A stretch of 64,000 nucleotides of DNA, from positions 248,001-312,000 of the forward strand of contig NZ_CP088936.1 in assembly GCF_021165755.1 (NCBI RefSeq). Reading direction: 5' to 3'. The DNA comes from Borrelia sp. RT5S (GTDB lineage: Bacteria > Spirochaetota > Spirochaetia > Borreliales > Borreliaceae). The first letter of the stretch is position 1. Each line of letters opens with the position of its first letter. This document shows, piece by piece, positions 45,141 to 54,355 of this stretch. The position numbers and the translations under genes are program-made. The notes beneath the pieces are model-generated. The model was not told where the DNA came from and did no database searches. It saw only the letters and a list, made by a program, of their open reading frames with translations.

Positions 45141-45911
45141 TCATATAAAGCTTTTAATGAGCCCCCCTGTAATTAAAGTCCACCCATCTACCATGACAAA
45201 AAGAATAAGCTTAAATGGCAAAGAGATCATCACAGGGGGTAACATTATCATCCCCATTGCCATTAGGACCGAAGCCACAATAATATCTATTACTATGAAT
45301 GGCAAAAATATTAAAATCCCCATTTTAAAAGCAACTCTCAGTTCATGTAAAACAAAAGCTGCAATCAAAACATGAGTTGGAACTTCACTAAAATTTTTAG
45401 GCTTTGGATAATTGCTCATACTCATAAATAACCTAATCTCTTCATGCCTACCACCAGACATCTGCTTGTACATAAAACTCCTAAGTGGAATAATTCCTTT
45501 ATCATAAAACTCATGGAAAGTTATTTTAGAATCCTTAAGAGGTAAATAAGCACTCTCGTATATAATGTTAAAAGTCGGCCACATGGTAAAAAGAGTTAAA
45601 AACAAAGCTAGTCCCATTATTACCTGATTCGGGGGCGACTGCTGTAGCGACAACGCTCTTCTGATGAAATCCAATACTATTGCTATTCTTAAAAAAGAAG
45701 TCATTAGGACTAAAAAAGCTGGAGAGAGAGTCATTATAGCTAATATCAATAAAAGCTGCAAGGGAAAAACTATTCCACCACCTGTAGAGCTTCCAAAATC
45801 AACAAACGGAAAATTTAAACCAGTAGTAGTTTGCAAAGACTTAGTCTGAGCAAATGAAAAACTCGCAATTCCAAAAAATAATAAAAGAATTATTTTATTT
45901 CTCAAAAACAA
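45141..45911 (-). CDS. fliP: Flagellar export gate protein FliP
   Basis: A 256-residue gate protein with an N-terminal signal peptide (LLLFFGIASFSFAQ) and four membrane helices. The FliP signatures are clear: FLVLMTSFLRIAIVLDFIRR, QQSPPNQVIMGLALFLT and the C-terminal FVIIDIIVASVLMAMGMIML-type segment. It forms a pentamer at the centre of the gate. It sits 3 bp after fliO. Confidence 0.97.
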   Translation of the reverse strand: MFLRNKIILLLFFGIASFSFAQTKSLQTTTGLNFPFVDFGSSTGGGIVFPLQLLLILAIMTLSPAFLVLMTSFLRIAIVLDFIRRALSLQQSPPNQVIMGLALFLTLFTMWPTFNIIYESAYLPLKDSKITFHEFYDKGIIPLRSFMYKQMSGGRHEEIRLFMSMSNYPKPKNFSEVPTHVLIAAFVLHELRVAFKMGILIFLPFIVIDIIVASVLMAMGMIMLPPVMISLPFKLILFVMVDGWTLITGGLIKSFI

Positions 45912-45914
45912 CCT

Positions 45915-46553
45915 CTAAAACTTTTTCAGCCTATCTTGTTTACTTTTCAAAGAAGTCTCAATATCTTTTTCTAATTCCGTATAATCAGCCTTATCCAGCA
46001 ATTCTTCATCATCTTTCCCTGTCTTTAATATCCTGTTAAATATTGTGCTGAAAGAATTTTTATCCCTAAGATCTTCATCCTTGACAAATTCAGGTTCCAA
46101 ATCATTTATCTCCTCACCCTGTCTTATCTCTCTTAATAAAACAGAAGAACTGCTAGAAACCAGAAATACGTAAACATTACCCAGTACACTAATAATCCTT
46201 ATAGAACTTTTAGTATCTATCTCATAAAAAGCAAGCTCTTTGATAAAGTCTGACTTTCTATTACTCACTACTCTCCTACGACTAAAAATCACTCTCTTAA
46301 ATATAAGAACACAAAAAACAAAGAAAGATAGAAACAATAATATCTTAACTAAATCCGTAATGTTAAAAAGAGATATATCTTGTATGCTGTCTCCACTAGA
46401 CCTAGTCTCGTTATCTTCAAATATAGGCAAATCAGCCTCATTTTCTAAACCAGAAAAAACAACATCCGAGCCAACCCCCTCCTCCTGTGCAAACAAACCG
46501 CCGGAAAACAAAATAAAGACTAAAATCAAAAATTTAAATAAAGACTTAATCAT
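45915..46553 (-). CDS. fliO: Flagellar assembly protein FliO (FliZ)
   Basis: A 212-residue protein with signal peptide ([15 protein letters not shown]), a short periplasmic acidic part, one membrane helix ([20 protein letters not shown], about 72-91) and a cytoplasmic domain with strands [20 protein letters not shown] and [17 protein letters not shown], the FliO pattern. It helps FliP assemble. It is called fliZ in older Borrelia annotation. Its start overlaps fliN by 8 nt. Confidence 0.9.
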   Translation of the reverse strand: MIKSLFKFLILVFILFSGGLFAQEEGVGSDVVFSGLENEADLPIFEDNETRSSGDSIQDISLFNITDLVKILLFLSFFVFCVLIFKRVIFSRRRVVSNRKSDFIKELAFYEIDTKSSIRIISVLGNVYVFLVSSSSSVLLREIRQGEEINDLEPEFVKDEDLRDKNSFSTIFNRILKTGKDDEELLDKADYTELEKDIETSLKSKQDRLKKF

Positions 46554-46890
46554 TTTTAATTTTGATTATTTCGGTAATTCTAACCCCAAAATTCTCATCA
46601 ATTACAACCACCTCTCCTTTAGCTATCACCTTTCCATTTACCAAAATATCAACAGGTTCTCCCGCAAGCTTATCAAGAGTAATAATAGTACCCTCAGACA
46701 TGCCAAGTATGTCCTTAATCTTCCGCTCAGTCCTACCAAGCTCAACAGTAACCTGCATAGAAACATCCATTAAAAGTCCAAAATTACTAGGATCAACTCC
46801 CTCTGGTAAAGTATCAATCAAATCAGGAAGCTTAACTCCCTTTATCTCAGGTTTTTCCTCTTCCTTAAAGTCATTTTCACCTACACCCAT
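46546..46890 (-). CDS. fliN: Flagellar switch protein FliN
   Basis: C-ring protein of 114 residues. An acidic N-terminus leads into the SpoA/surface-presentation domain: [39 protein letters not shown] and [17 protein letters not shown], nearly the family consensus. It is part of the switch that reverses motor rotation and of the FliH docking site. It lies 42 bp after fliM. Confidence 0.97.
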   Translation of the reverse strand: MGVGENDFKEEEKPEIKGVKLPDLIDTLPEGVDPSNFGLLMDVSMQVTVELGRTERKIKDILGMSEGTIITLDKLAGEPVDILVNGKVIAKGEVVVIDENFGVRITEIIKIKND

Positions 46891-46932
46891 AAATTACCCC
46901 TTCATTAAGCTTAATAACATCATTTATTTAAA

Positions 46933-47991
46933 TTATTCAATTTCCTCTGTAAGTTCTTTCAATAAATCAAAATCCTTCACATCACCAACTTTTTCTGTAA
47001 TCTGAACAGAAATCTTATTTCCCACAAGACCCATTCTACATCTGAACTTCTGTTTGGTTCCTACCTTTAAACTTAAATCTTTATTTATCAAAGAATTTTC
47101 AAGATTAATAACATCTCCTTTTTCCAAAGACAATATCTCTCTTACCTTAAGCCTAACCTCTCCCATCTCTGCTATTAAAGGCATTCCCGTATTCTCAAGT
47201 TTTTCCCTTAATGCATCAAGATTCTCACTAGTAGTACCCACCCCAATTAAAGAATGCCAATATCTTGTTGAAAGTTTAGAAACAATAGGCTCTATTGTAA
47301 TGTAGGGCAAACAGAAATTCATAAGCCCCTCAACCTTACCTATTTTAACCTCAAGGGTCACTAAAATAATCATCTCTGTTGGGGGCACTATTTGAGCAAA
47401 CTGAGGATTAACTTCTATATGCCCAAAACGGGGCCTGAGATCAACCACCTGAGACCAAGCCTCTCGCATATTAGCAAGTATACGAATAATAACACTCTCC
47501 ATCACGGACTGTTCTATCTCAGTCAAATCCCTACTTTTATCCTTAATAGTATCTCCATCTCCACCAAAAAGCCTATCAACTATTGCAAATGCAATAGTTG
47601 GATCAACCTCAAATATAGCGGATCCCTTTAAAGGATCCATATTAATTATTGCCAAAGTAGTAGGATTTGGAATAGACCTAATAAACTCCTCATAAGTCAG
47701 CTGATCAACGGAGGCAACATGCACATGCACCATTTTCCTTAAAAGAGCCGACAAGGAAGTCGTAGTATATCTCGCAAAAGCCTCATGAAAACTTGATACC
47801 GTTCTCACTTGTTCCTTAGAAAACTTATCCGGCCTCTTAAAATCATAAATCTTAACCTTCTGTTTCTTGCCCATAGGGCTAGATATAACATTAGAAAGCG
47901 CATCGTCTGATGACAAACTTTCAGATGAATTAATAGATTCTAAGAGACTATCTATATCATCTTGAGACAACGCCCCTGGATTACTCGCCAT
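46933..47991 (-). CDS. fliM: Flagellar switch protein FliM
   Basis: A 352-residue C-ring protein that binds phospho-CheY. The N-terminal CheY-binding peptide is ALSQDDIDSLLESI. The middle CheC-like domain shows SALLRKMVHVHVASVDQLTYE and FEVDPTIAFAIVDRLFGGDG with the GGxG motif. A C-terminal SpoA domain (VRLKVREILSLEKGDVINL) pairs with FliN. It follows fliL by 17 bp. Confidence 0.97.
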   Translation of the reverse strand: MASNPGALSQDDIDSLLESINSSESLSSDDALSNVISSPMGKKQKVKIYDFKRPDKFSKEQVRTVSSFHEAFARYTTTSLSALLRKMVHVHVASVDQLTYEEFIRSIPNPTTLAIINMDPLKGSAIFEVDPTIAFAIVDRLFGGDGDTIKDKSRDLTEIEQSVMESVIIRILANMREAWSQVVDLRPRFGHIEVNPQFAQIVPPTEMIILVTLEVKIGKVEGLMNFCLPYITIEPIVSKLSTRYWHSLIGVGTTSENLDALREKLENTGMPLIAEMGEVRLKVREILSLEKGDVINLENSLINKDLSLKVGTKQKFRCRMGLVGNKISVQITEKVGDVKDFDLLKELTEEIE

Positions 47992-48008
47992 TTAAATTCC
48001 TCTTAAAA

Positions 48009-48545
48009 TTACATATCAAATATATCGATTTGTGTTAATGCAATCTCTTTTATTTCACCATTTCTTAACACACTATTAATCCTAGCTTTAATTTCAGCTT
48101 TAATCTGACTTTCATTCTTTATCTCTTGTGCTGTTCTTTGGCTAAAATATTCCCTAATAATATCCTTTAACCTTACCTTCTGTCTTCCAAGTTCATTTAA
48201 AATATTCACATTATTCTCAGCATACCCCAAGGCAAGCTTTATCACAAAAGTCTTAGGAGGGGTATCAAGAGTAGTCCCTCTAATTTCATCTATGCTCTCA
48301 TACCATATAAGCATAGGAGGTTTGCCTAAATATTCATTAGAGAAAATTGGAAAATCATTAGGCGTTCCACTTTGACTTAATACCATCTTAGACACAAAAT
48401 AAGAAACTATGATCATAATCACAACAGTCAACAACCCTATCGCTATTACCTGCAAAATTTTTATTATAATATTTGGAACCAGGGCTCCCCCCCTCCCTTC
48501 CGCGCCACCCCCAACATCCATACGATCATCTTCCTTCTCAGGCAT
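48009..48545 (-). CDS. fliL: Flagellar basal body protein FliL
   Basis: A 178-residue stator-associated protein. After an acidic and Gly-rich N-terminus there is one membrane helix (IIIKILQVIAIGLLTVVIMI, about 26-48) and a periplasmic domain with the FliL features FVIKLALGYAENN, LKDIIREYFSQRTAQEI and the C-terminal IKEIALTQIDIFDM. A TAGGAGGG ribosome site precedes the ATG. It lies between motB and fliM. Confidence 0.95.
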   Translation of the reverse strand: MPEKEDDRMDVGGGAEGRGGALVPNIIIKILQVIAIGLLTVVIMIIVSYFVSKMVLSQSGTPNDFPIFSNEYLGKPPMLIWYESIDEIRGTTLDTPPKTFVIKLALGYAENNVNILNELGRQKVRLKDIIREYFSQRTAQEIKNESQIKAEIKARINSVLRNGEIKEIALTQIDIFDM

Positions 48546-48582
48546 ATTCCCTCCTATAAATTCCTTAATTCATTCCAATTTA

Positions 48583-49368
48583 TCACAAATTAATACCTTT
48601 AGTGGCACTTAAAGCAGAATCACTTGTAATTAAAATATCTATTCTCCTATTGTATGCCCTACCCTCAGGTGTATCATCTGTAGCAACTGGCCTACTGCCC
48701 GCCAGCCCAGACACCTCGAATTTGCTCTCAATATTTTTCATCCTAGACTGATCAGTGTAATTCAAAATCTGCTCTAACATATTCACAGCCCTTGCCGCTG
48801 AGAGTTCCCAATTACTTTTCCAAATTTCATTCACTCCGGTATCAATGTTGTCCGTATGTCCTTCTATTTTAAAATTATATCCTTGCCCTTCTAAATACCC
48901 AATAAAAGACGCTATCTTTTGTATAGTTTCTCTATTTTCATCAAGCTTAACCTCAGCACTGGCTGTATCAAAAAAAGAATCTGCTAAAAGAGAAACAACA
49001 ACTCCCCGCTCAAGACGCCTAACAATAATACTCTTGGATTGAATTTTCTCAATAAATTCAATCATAGATTTATTCTTAGCAGTCTGAGAGGCTTGCTTAT
49101 TCTTAGCAGTAGAAGGCAAAGACATAAAACTGTTACTTAAATAAGAAAGCTTATCAATATCTAAGGTCTTCCCTCCCTTAAAAAAACCAGAACCCGTAAA
49201 AGAGGCCGACATTATCTTTACTATGTTTTCTTTAAAGACAACATCACTTAAAGAAAACATAGTAACAAAAAAAACAAGAAGCAGGGTAACCATATCCCCA
49301 TAAGTCAACATGTAATCAGGAGCGCCCTCTTCACATTTCGAACGCTTCTTAACCCGCAATGCCATCAT
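48583..49368 (-). CDS. motB: Motor stator protein MotB
   Basis: A 261-residue stator subunit that anchors the motor to peptidoglycan. The single membrane helix MLTYGDMVTLLLVFFVTMFS (about 19-38) contains the proton-binding Asp. A linker and plug follow, then the OmpA-like peptidoglycan-binding domain: FKIEGHTDNID, WELSAARAVNML and RPVATDDTPEGRAYNRRIDI. Its ATG overlaps the motA stop by 4 nt. Confidence 0.97.
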   Translation of the reverse strand: MMALRVKKRSKCEEGAPDYMLTYGDMVTLLLVFFVTMFSLSDVVFKENIVKIMSASFTGSGFFKGGKTLDIDKLSYLSNSFMSLPSTAKNKQASQTAKNKSMIEFIEKIQSKSIIVRRLERGVVVSLLADSFFDTASAEVKLDENRETIQKIASFIGYLEGQGYNFKIEGHTDNIDTGVNEIWKSNWELSAARAVNMLEQILNYTDQSRMKNIESKFEVSGLAGSRPVATDDTPEGRAYNRRIDILITSDSALSATKGINL

Positions 49369-50147
49369 TCACCCCCAAGAACATTTCCAACTTGATTTCT
49401 ATCTTTAGGAGTCAAGAATGTCACCAATTTTTGTTCCAGAATTCTAGGATTATCCCCTGCCTGAATTGACAAAATACCCTCTACTATCATTGTCTTAACT
49501 GCTGCCTCTTCAGAATCTATAGATTCCAATTTAATCTGGACAGGAATAAACATTAAATTTGCCATTATTGTACCATAAAGAGTTGTAATAAGAGCAACCG
49601 CCATAGAAGAACCAAGCGCAGATTTATCTTCTAAATTCCCAAGAAGGGCTATAAGACCAATAAGAGTGCCTGTCATTCCAAAAGCAGGCGCAAGCTTTGC
49701 CCAGGTTCCAAAAAGATTAGAACCCATCTTATGTCTCTCCTGCATTTGATCCAACTCAAGATAAAGCATGGTTCTAATTATTTCAGGATCAGCACCATCA
49801 ACAACAAGTCTCATCCCAGACTTAAAAAATGGATCACTAATCTGTTCAAGTTCATCATCAAGAGATAAAAGCCCTTCTTTCCTAGCCTTTTCCGAAAGCT
49901 CCACCAAAGTCTTTATATTAGAAGCCTTAGCAAAAGAACTCTTCTTAAAGAAAAATCCCAAATAAGTAGGAATCCTCTTAACAGCAATAACTTCTGAAGA
50001 AGCCATAAGAGCAGAAAAGGATCCAACAACTGTAATAAAGACAGAACTTAAATCCCAAAAAACCCCTAATCCCGTCGGAGTAAATGCCATAGAAATCAGA
50101 ATAGCTCCAAATCCAACCCCCCAACCAAGTATACTAGCCAAATTCAC
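49365..50147 (-). CDS. motA: Motor stator protein MotA
   Basis: A 260-residue stator subunit with four membrane helices. The N-terminal helix pair ends ALMASSEVIAVKRIP, the cytoplasmic loop carries charged residues that contact FliG (SGMRLVVDGADPEIIRTML and nearby), and the proton-channel segment APAFGMTGTLIGLIALLGN holds the conserved proline. Start is GTG, overlapping the flbD stop by 4 nt. Confidence 0.97.
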   Translation of the reverse strand: MNLASILGWGVGFGAILISMAFTPTGLGVFWDLSSVFITVVGSFSALMASSEVIAVKRIPTYLGFFFKKSSFAKASNIKTLVELSEKARKEGLLSLDDELEQISDPFFKSGMRLVVDGADPEIIRTMLYLELDQMQERHKMGSNLFGTWAKLAPAFGMTGTLIGLIALLGNLEDKSALGSSMAVALITTLYGTIMANLMFIPVQIKLESIDSEEAAVKTMIVEGILSIQAGDNPRILEQKLVTFLTPKDRNQVGNVLGGE

Positions 50148-50365
50148 AGCCCAACTCCCTCATTTCCTTGTGTAACTTTACCCAAAAAAGTAACTTCTTT
50201 TCTATATATCTTAATTCTATCCACTACCTCTTCCACACTCTCCTTTACAACTAACTTCTTACCATTCATCAGCAAGATTGTAGTATCAGGATTAGACTCA
50301 ATACTTTCAATATGATAAGGATTTAAGTAATAACCTTCCCCGTTTAATTTAGTTACATAAATCAT
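50144..50365 (-). CDS. flbD: FlbD-family flagellar protein
   Basis: A 73-residue protein from ATG 50365 with the FlbD pattern IYVTKLNGEGYYLNPYHIES and TTILLMNGKKLVVKESVEEV. A GTG at 50377, overlapping the flgE stop by one base and preceded by AAGGCTTA, would give four more residues; either start is possible. The function of the FlbD family of spirochetes and Firmicutes is unclear; it is unrelated to the Caulobacter regulator FlbD. It sits between flgE and motA as usual. Confidence 0.88.
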   Translation of the reverse strand: MIYVTKLNGEGYYLNPYHIESIESNPDTTILLMNGKKLVVKESVEEVVDRIKIYRKEVTFLGKVTQGNEGVGL

Positions 50366-50376
50366 AAGCCAAACCA

Positions 50377-51705
50377 CTAAGCCTTAAGTCTTACAAGTTC
50401 CTGAAGCAACTGATCTGAGGTAGTAATAGTTTTAGCATTGGCCTGAAAACCCCTCTGAGTGACTATCATATCAGTAAATTGCTCAGCAAGATCAACATTA
50501 GCCATCTCCAAGACCCCTGATCTTATAACTCCCAATCCCGCAAAGCCAGTCTCTCCCACCCTAGCCTGTCCCGAATTACTCGTCTCAACAAAGTTAGTAT
50601 CACCCGATTTAGCAAGTCCCCCAGGATTAACAAACGATGCAAGAGCAATTTTCCCAATGTCTCTCCTAATGCCATTCGAATAAACCCCCGTTATTACCCC
50701 ATTTTGATCTATCTCATAGTTCTCCATATATCCCATACCATACCCATCCTGCACAATAGCCTTTGTTGTGCTTGCATCAGCAAACTGAGTAATAGAATTA
50801 GTATAACTGCCTACATTGCCAAGCCTAAGATTAACAGTTTGCTCCCCCCCAATCTCCCCAATATTAGCACCAGGCACAACAAAAGTTACGGGAAATTCAA
50901 GCAAATCCCCCTCCTGACCTACCTGCCCATTTAAAGAAAGCAAAGCACCCTCATTATTAAAACCTAACGAAAAGCTAGAGTTTTCCTCCCCATTGACTAA
51001 AACCGTAGCATTCCATACATTAGGAACAGCTGGATCCCTTACAACCCTAAGTTCCACAACACTAGTGTTCCCAAAGCCATCATAAACCGTCTTATTAACA
51101 ACCCAAGTACCCCGAGCAACATCTAACTCACTAGCACCTTCTCCAATCACAGGTAACCTTTTATCAAGATTGCAGGCAAAAGTAATATACTCAGTAGCCC
51201 TAGCCCCTTCTTTATCCCCAATAGGGATAACTAAATCCTCAACATCAGAAGACGTATTAATAACCTGCTGCCCCCCAAGCATCCTTGACATCCATCCCTG
51301 AATCCTCATTCCATTTGCAGGATTTACAAGATTACGATCAGAATCAATATCAAATGCACCAGCCCTCGTATAAAAAGAATCATTGCCTTCTCTTAAAATA
51401 AAAAACCCATTACCACTAACCCCAAGGTCAGAAGCTTTCTGAGTACTTTGAAAAGATCCTTGAGTATGAATAGTATCTACTGTAGCAACACTCATACCAA
51501 GCCCAACTTGCTTCGGATTAGTCCCCCCTCGAACATCAGAAGGACGAGATGCCCCAGAGATACTTTGGGATATCATATCTTGAAAATTAACTCTTCCCTT
51601 CTTAAAGCCAACCGTATTCACGTTTGCAATATTATTACCAACAACATCCATCCTAGTTTGATGATTCTGAAGCCCAGAAACACCAGAATACAAAGATCTC
51701 ATCAT
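50377..51705 (-). CDS. flgE: Flagellar hook protein FlgE
   Basis: Hook subunit of 442 residues. The N-terminal rod-family sequence is MMRSLYSGVSGLQNHQ, then MDVVGNNIANVNTVGFKK; the C-terminus ends DMIVTQRGFQANAKTITTSD. Cys178, Asn179 and Lys165 are present. These correspond to the residues known to form lysinoalanine cross-links between hook subunits in spirochetes, needed for periplasmic flagella stiff enough to bend the cell. GGAGGA lies 8 nt before the first ATG. Confidence 0.97.
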   Translation of the reverse strand: MMRSLYSGVSGLQNHQTRMDVVGNNIANVNTVGFKKGRVNFQDMISQSISGASRPSDVRGGTNPKQVGLGMSVATVDTIHTQGSFQSTQKASDLGVSGNGFFILREGNDSFYTRAGAFDIDSDRNLVNPANGMRIQGWMSRMLGGQQVINTSSDVEDLVIPIGDKEGARATEYITFACNLDKRLPVIGEGASELDVARGTWVVNKTVYDGFGNTSVVELRVVRDPAVPNVWNATVLVNGEENSSFSLGFNNEGALLSLNGQVGQEGDLLEFPVTFVVPGANIGEIGGEQTVNLRLGNVGSYTNSITQFADASTTKAIVQDGYGMGYMENYEIDQNGVITGVYSNGIRRDIGKIALASFVNPGGLAKSGDTNFVETSNSGQARVGETGFAGLGVIRSGVLEMANVDLAEQFTDMIVTQRGFQANAKTITTSDQLLQELVRLKA

Positions 51706-51709
51706 ACAA

Positions 51710-52144
51710 TTATTCCTCCAACCCTATTGATAAAATACTTTCATAAGTATAATATTTTCCATCTACCATGATTCCCGGATTTACTCCGGTTTTAACACTA
51801 GTAACCTTACCCCTAATAACCTCTCCACCAGCATGCTCAAACTCAACTACTTTGCCTAATAAATCCAAATCTTTACTCAAATTAAGCGCAGAGGAAAGCT
51901 TTTCAAAAGATTTACTCATATTCGTCATCTGTTCGAGAGTAGAAAACTGGGCCATTTGAGCTATAAATTCCTTGTCCTTCATTGGATCAGTGGGATCCTG
52001 ATACCTAAGCTGCGTGATAAGAAGCTTCAAGAAATCATCCCTCCCAAGATTAACACCCTTAGAGCCCCTCTCCATACCAGGACTATTTAATCCCCCAGTC
52101 CTACTTGTACTAATCAAACCAGAAATACCATTAATCGTACTCAC
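51710..52144 (-). CDS. flgD: Hook scaffolding protein FlgD
   Basis: Hook-cap protein needed for FlgE assembly. At 144 residues it is short: it keeps the conserved N-terminal domain (LGRDDFLKLLITQLRYQDPT, then DKEFIAQMAQFSTLEQMTNM) and a reduced C-terminal part with VVEFEHAGGEVIRGKVTSV, without the larger Ig/tudor-type insert of enterobacterial FlgD. Start is GTG with AGGGGGATGA before it. flgE begins 4 bp after its stop. Confidence 0.94.
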   Translation of the reverse strand: MSTINGISGLISTSRTGGLNSPGMERGSKGVNLGRDDFLKLLITQLRYQDPTDPMKDKEFIAQMAQFSTLEQMTNMSKSFEKLSSALNLSKDLDLLGKVVEFEHAGGEVIRGKVTSVKTGVNPGIMVDGKYYTYESILSIGLEE

Positions 52145-52152
52145 TCATCCCC

Positions 52153-53313
52153 CTAAACAACAAAATTAATATTCTTCTCTAAATCATCAGAAATTTCAAT
52201 ATCATCTTCAAGTCTAAACACCTTGCTTTCATTAAAAGATAATCCTCGATCCGAGCCCCCATCCTTAAACCCCGAGAAAACACCAGAATCACCCGCAAGA
52301 GAAAGACTCAAACTGGTATTAAAACCATTGTCATCCAGCATCTTACTGATCGAATACATATTCTGCTCAAAAAGAGCCCTTACATTTTGATTATCAACTA
52401 TTATTCTACCCAATAGATTATTCCCAGAGTCAAGATTTAAATTAATCCGTATGCTACCAAGTTCCCTAGGCTTTATAATCAATCTAATCTCCCCCGTGTC
52501 ATTCGATTTTAACACAATCTTAGCTTTATCCACAATATTGTGATTCACCTTTAAATTCCACTCTGACATTAAATCACCACCAATGTTGCCACCTAAAGAC
52601 TCTTTAACATATTTTGTCGTACTAGAACCATAAAGATCACCAACGAAGTCCCCCATCCCGTTATATGCCTCTTTAAGGCTATACTTGCCAACAGAATGCT
52701 CGCCATCAACAACCCGAAATTTGGATTCCACACTAAGTAATTCTTTAAAACTGCCATTCTTCTTAAAATTCTTAACATCAACGTTAATAACACTTCCCTT
52801 CATATCTCCTCTTTCAAGATCAAAATCCCTATGCTCAGAATCAAGAGGCACACTCAGTACATCAAACCCCAAAGGAGACCCAACGCCCCCAAAAACATCA
52901 ATATCAAACAAAATATTTTCAATATTCTTTATTATTTCTTTCTGATTAACAGACTCATCACCAAACAAATTTTGATCCAAAGATCTAAAATTTTCAAAAT
53001 CAGACAAATTGCCCATCTTTTTTATTAAAGACTTCAAATCAGATACAAAACCATCATCACCAAGTTTCTCAAAAGCAAAAACCTTATTCAAAGACATCTT
53101 TTTAAATTTTTTATCTATAAGGCCATTGTCCTTTAAAAACCTCAAAAAATCCAAGACAGAACCCCTTACCCTATCTGCACCCTTCACCTGTGAAAAAATA
53201 AGATCTAAAAACTTAACTTTACCCTTACCCAAAGAACCCTCTAAACTTATCGGACCCAATCCCCTACTCGACAAATTAAGTCTATTTAAGTCAACTTCAC
53301 CTAAAACACTCAC
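52153..53313 (-). CDS. FliK-like hook-length control protein
   Basis: A 386-residue protein (BB0285 type) with the Flg_hook domain near its C-terminus: VLKSNDTGEIRLIIKPRELG, SIRINLNLDSGNNLLGRIIV and a helix MYSISKMLDDNGFN, the FliK pattern that contacts FlhB. The first about 270 residues are low-complexity, Asp/Lys/Phe-rich and variable, fitting a molecular ruler. Start is GTG after GGAGTG. Position between flbB and flgD agrees with FliK in other spirochetes. Confidence 0.82.
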   Translation of the reverse strand: MSVLGEVDLNRLNLSSRGLGPISLEGSLGKGKVKFLDLIFSQVKGADRVRGSVLDFLRFLKDNGLIDKKFKKMSLNKVFAFEKLGDDGFVSDLKSLIKKMGNLSDFENFRSLDQNLFGDESVNQKEIIKNIENILFDIDVFGGVGSPLGFDVLSVPLDSEHRDFDLERGDMKGSVINVDVKNFKKNGSFKELLSVESKFRVVDGEHSVGKYSLKEAYNGMGDFVGDLYGSSTTKYVKESLGGNIGGDLMSEWNLKVNHNIVDKAKIVLKSNDTGEIRLIIKPRELGSIRINLNLDSGNNLLGRIIVDNQNVRALFEQNMYSISKMLDDNGFNTSLSLSLAGDSGVFSGFKDGGSDRGLSFNESKVFRLEDDIEISDDLEKNINFVV

Positions 53314-53316
53314 AAA

Positions 53317-53931
53317 TCACTCCAATGAACTCACGGACATCTTCCTCATCAATACAGCGGCCCTTTTAGCATCCATAAGGGATAACCAATAAGGAACAAT
53401 AGAAGCCCTTCCATCTTTCCTAGCAATATCTTCCACTTTACGCATATAAGATATGGCGACTTCATCACCAAGCTCTTCAAGCCTTTCTACCGCATCCTCC
53501 GGCGGCATGTTTACCAAGTATAGAGCAGCCTGCACAAAATTCGCATCCTCGTCTTTATACTTATCAACAATGTCATCAATAACCTTCTGCTTCAAATCTA
53601 AATCTCTCTGCTTTTGGTTAAGCTCTGCTTCAAGCTTATTCAAGTTATCCTCTCTTATCCTCAACTCTTCTCTTAATTTTTCAACCTGTTGACTCTTAAT
53701 ATCAATAGCTTCCCTTTCCTTTATCATCCTGATCTCATCAAGATTAATATTTGCATCTTCAAAAGACTGTATGTCCTCTCCAAAAAGTAAATTCTTTACA
53801 TACATCGGAAAATAATCCCTAGTTTTATATAATCCAAACAAATCAATCAAAAAAACCGAAAATCCCATTAAAGCAACAATCAAAAAAAGCCAAAAAAACA
53901 CCCTAGATAAAAATGACAAAACACTATTCAT
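53317..53931 (-). CDS. flbB: Spirochete flagellar collar protein FlbB (MotE-like)
   Basis: A 204-residue protein from ATG 53931 (AGGGG is 6 nt upstream; the ATG two codons earlier abuts it). One membrane helix (FFWLFLIVALMGFSVFLI) is followed by a long coiled coil (about 60-120) and a C-terminal MgtE-N/MotE-like domain (ALYLVNMPPEDAVERLEELG, ISYMRKVEDIARKDGRA). FlbB is known to build the base of the spirochete-specific collar around the motor, needed for stator placement. It overlaps the fliJ end by 8 nt. Confidence 0.92.
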   Translation of the reverse strand: MNSVLSFLSRVFFWLFLIVALMGFSVFLIDLFGLYKTRDYFPMYVKNLLFGEDIQSFEDANINLDEIRMIKEREAIDIKSQQVEKLREELRIREDNLNKLEAELNQKQRDLDLKQKVIDDIVDKYKDEDANFVQAALYLVNMPPEDAVERLEELGDEVAISYMRKVEDIARKDGRASIVPYWLSLMDAKRAAVLMRKMSVSSLE

Positions 53932-54355
53932 CGCCATCCCCTAACTTCCTACAAATCTCATACCCAACATACTCATCCAAAAACGAACTCTCGCTCTTTT
54001 CCCTCCTCCTAATTATAGTATCATTTAAAATTTTTATTAATATTTTAACCTTCTTTTCCTCTCCATACTTTTCTAAATAAGTATCATAGTGTTTTTTGTA
54101 CTCATGCTTAAACTTTACAAGTTTTTTTAATTCTTCTTTCTTTTTTTTGTTTAAATAATCCAAATAATCTCCCTTACAAAGAACATCCATATTGCCTAAT
54201 ATCTTCACATAATCAGGAATTGCATCCACAAACTTTTCTATTTTTGAAATATTAGTATTTATATCTATTAAATTAAACTCACTACGCTTCTTATCATAAG
54301 TTTTAACAACCAATATTTTTCCAAATCTTTCCTTCTTAAGTATTAAATTATTCAA
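53924..54355 (-). CDS. fliJ: Flagellar export chaperone FliJ
   Basis: A 143-residue, highly charged coiled-coil protein that links the export ATPase FliI to FlhA. Its sequence is poorly conserved; identity rests on position between fliI and flbB, size and helical, Lys/Glu-rich character (KKKKEELKKLVKFKHEYKKH). Start is TTG within the overlap TTGA with the fliI stop. Confidence 0.82.
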   Translation of the reverse strand: MNNLILKKERFGKILVVKTYDKKRSEFNLIDINTNISKIEKFVDAIPDYVKILGNMDVLCKGDYLDYLNKKKKEELKKLVKFKHEYKKHYDTYLEKYGEEKKVKILIKILNDTIIRRREKSESSFLDEYVGYEICRKLGDGDE

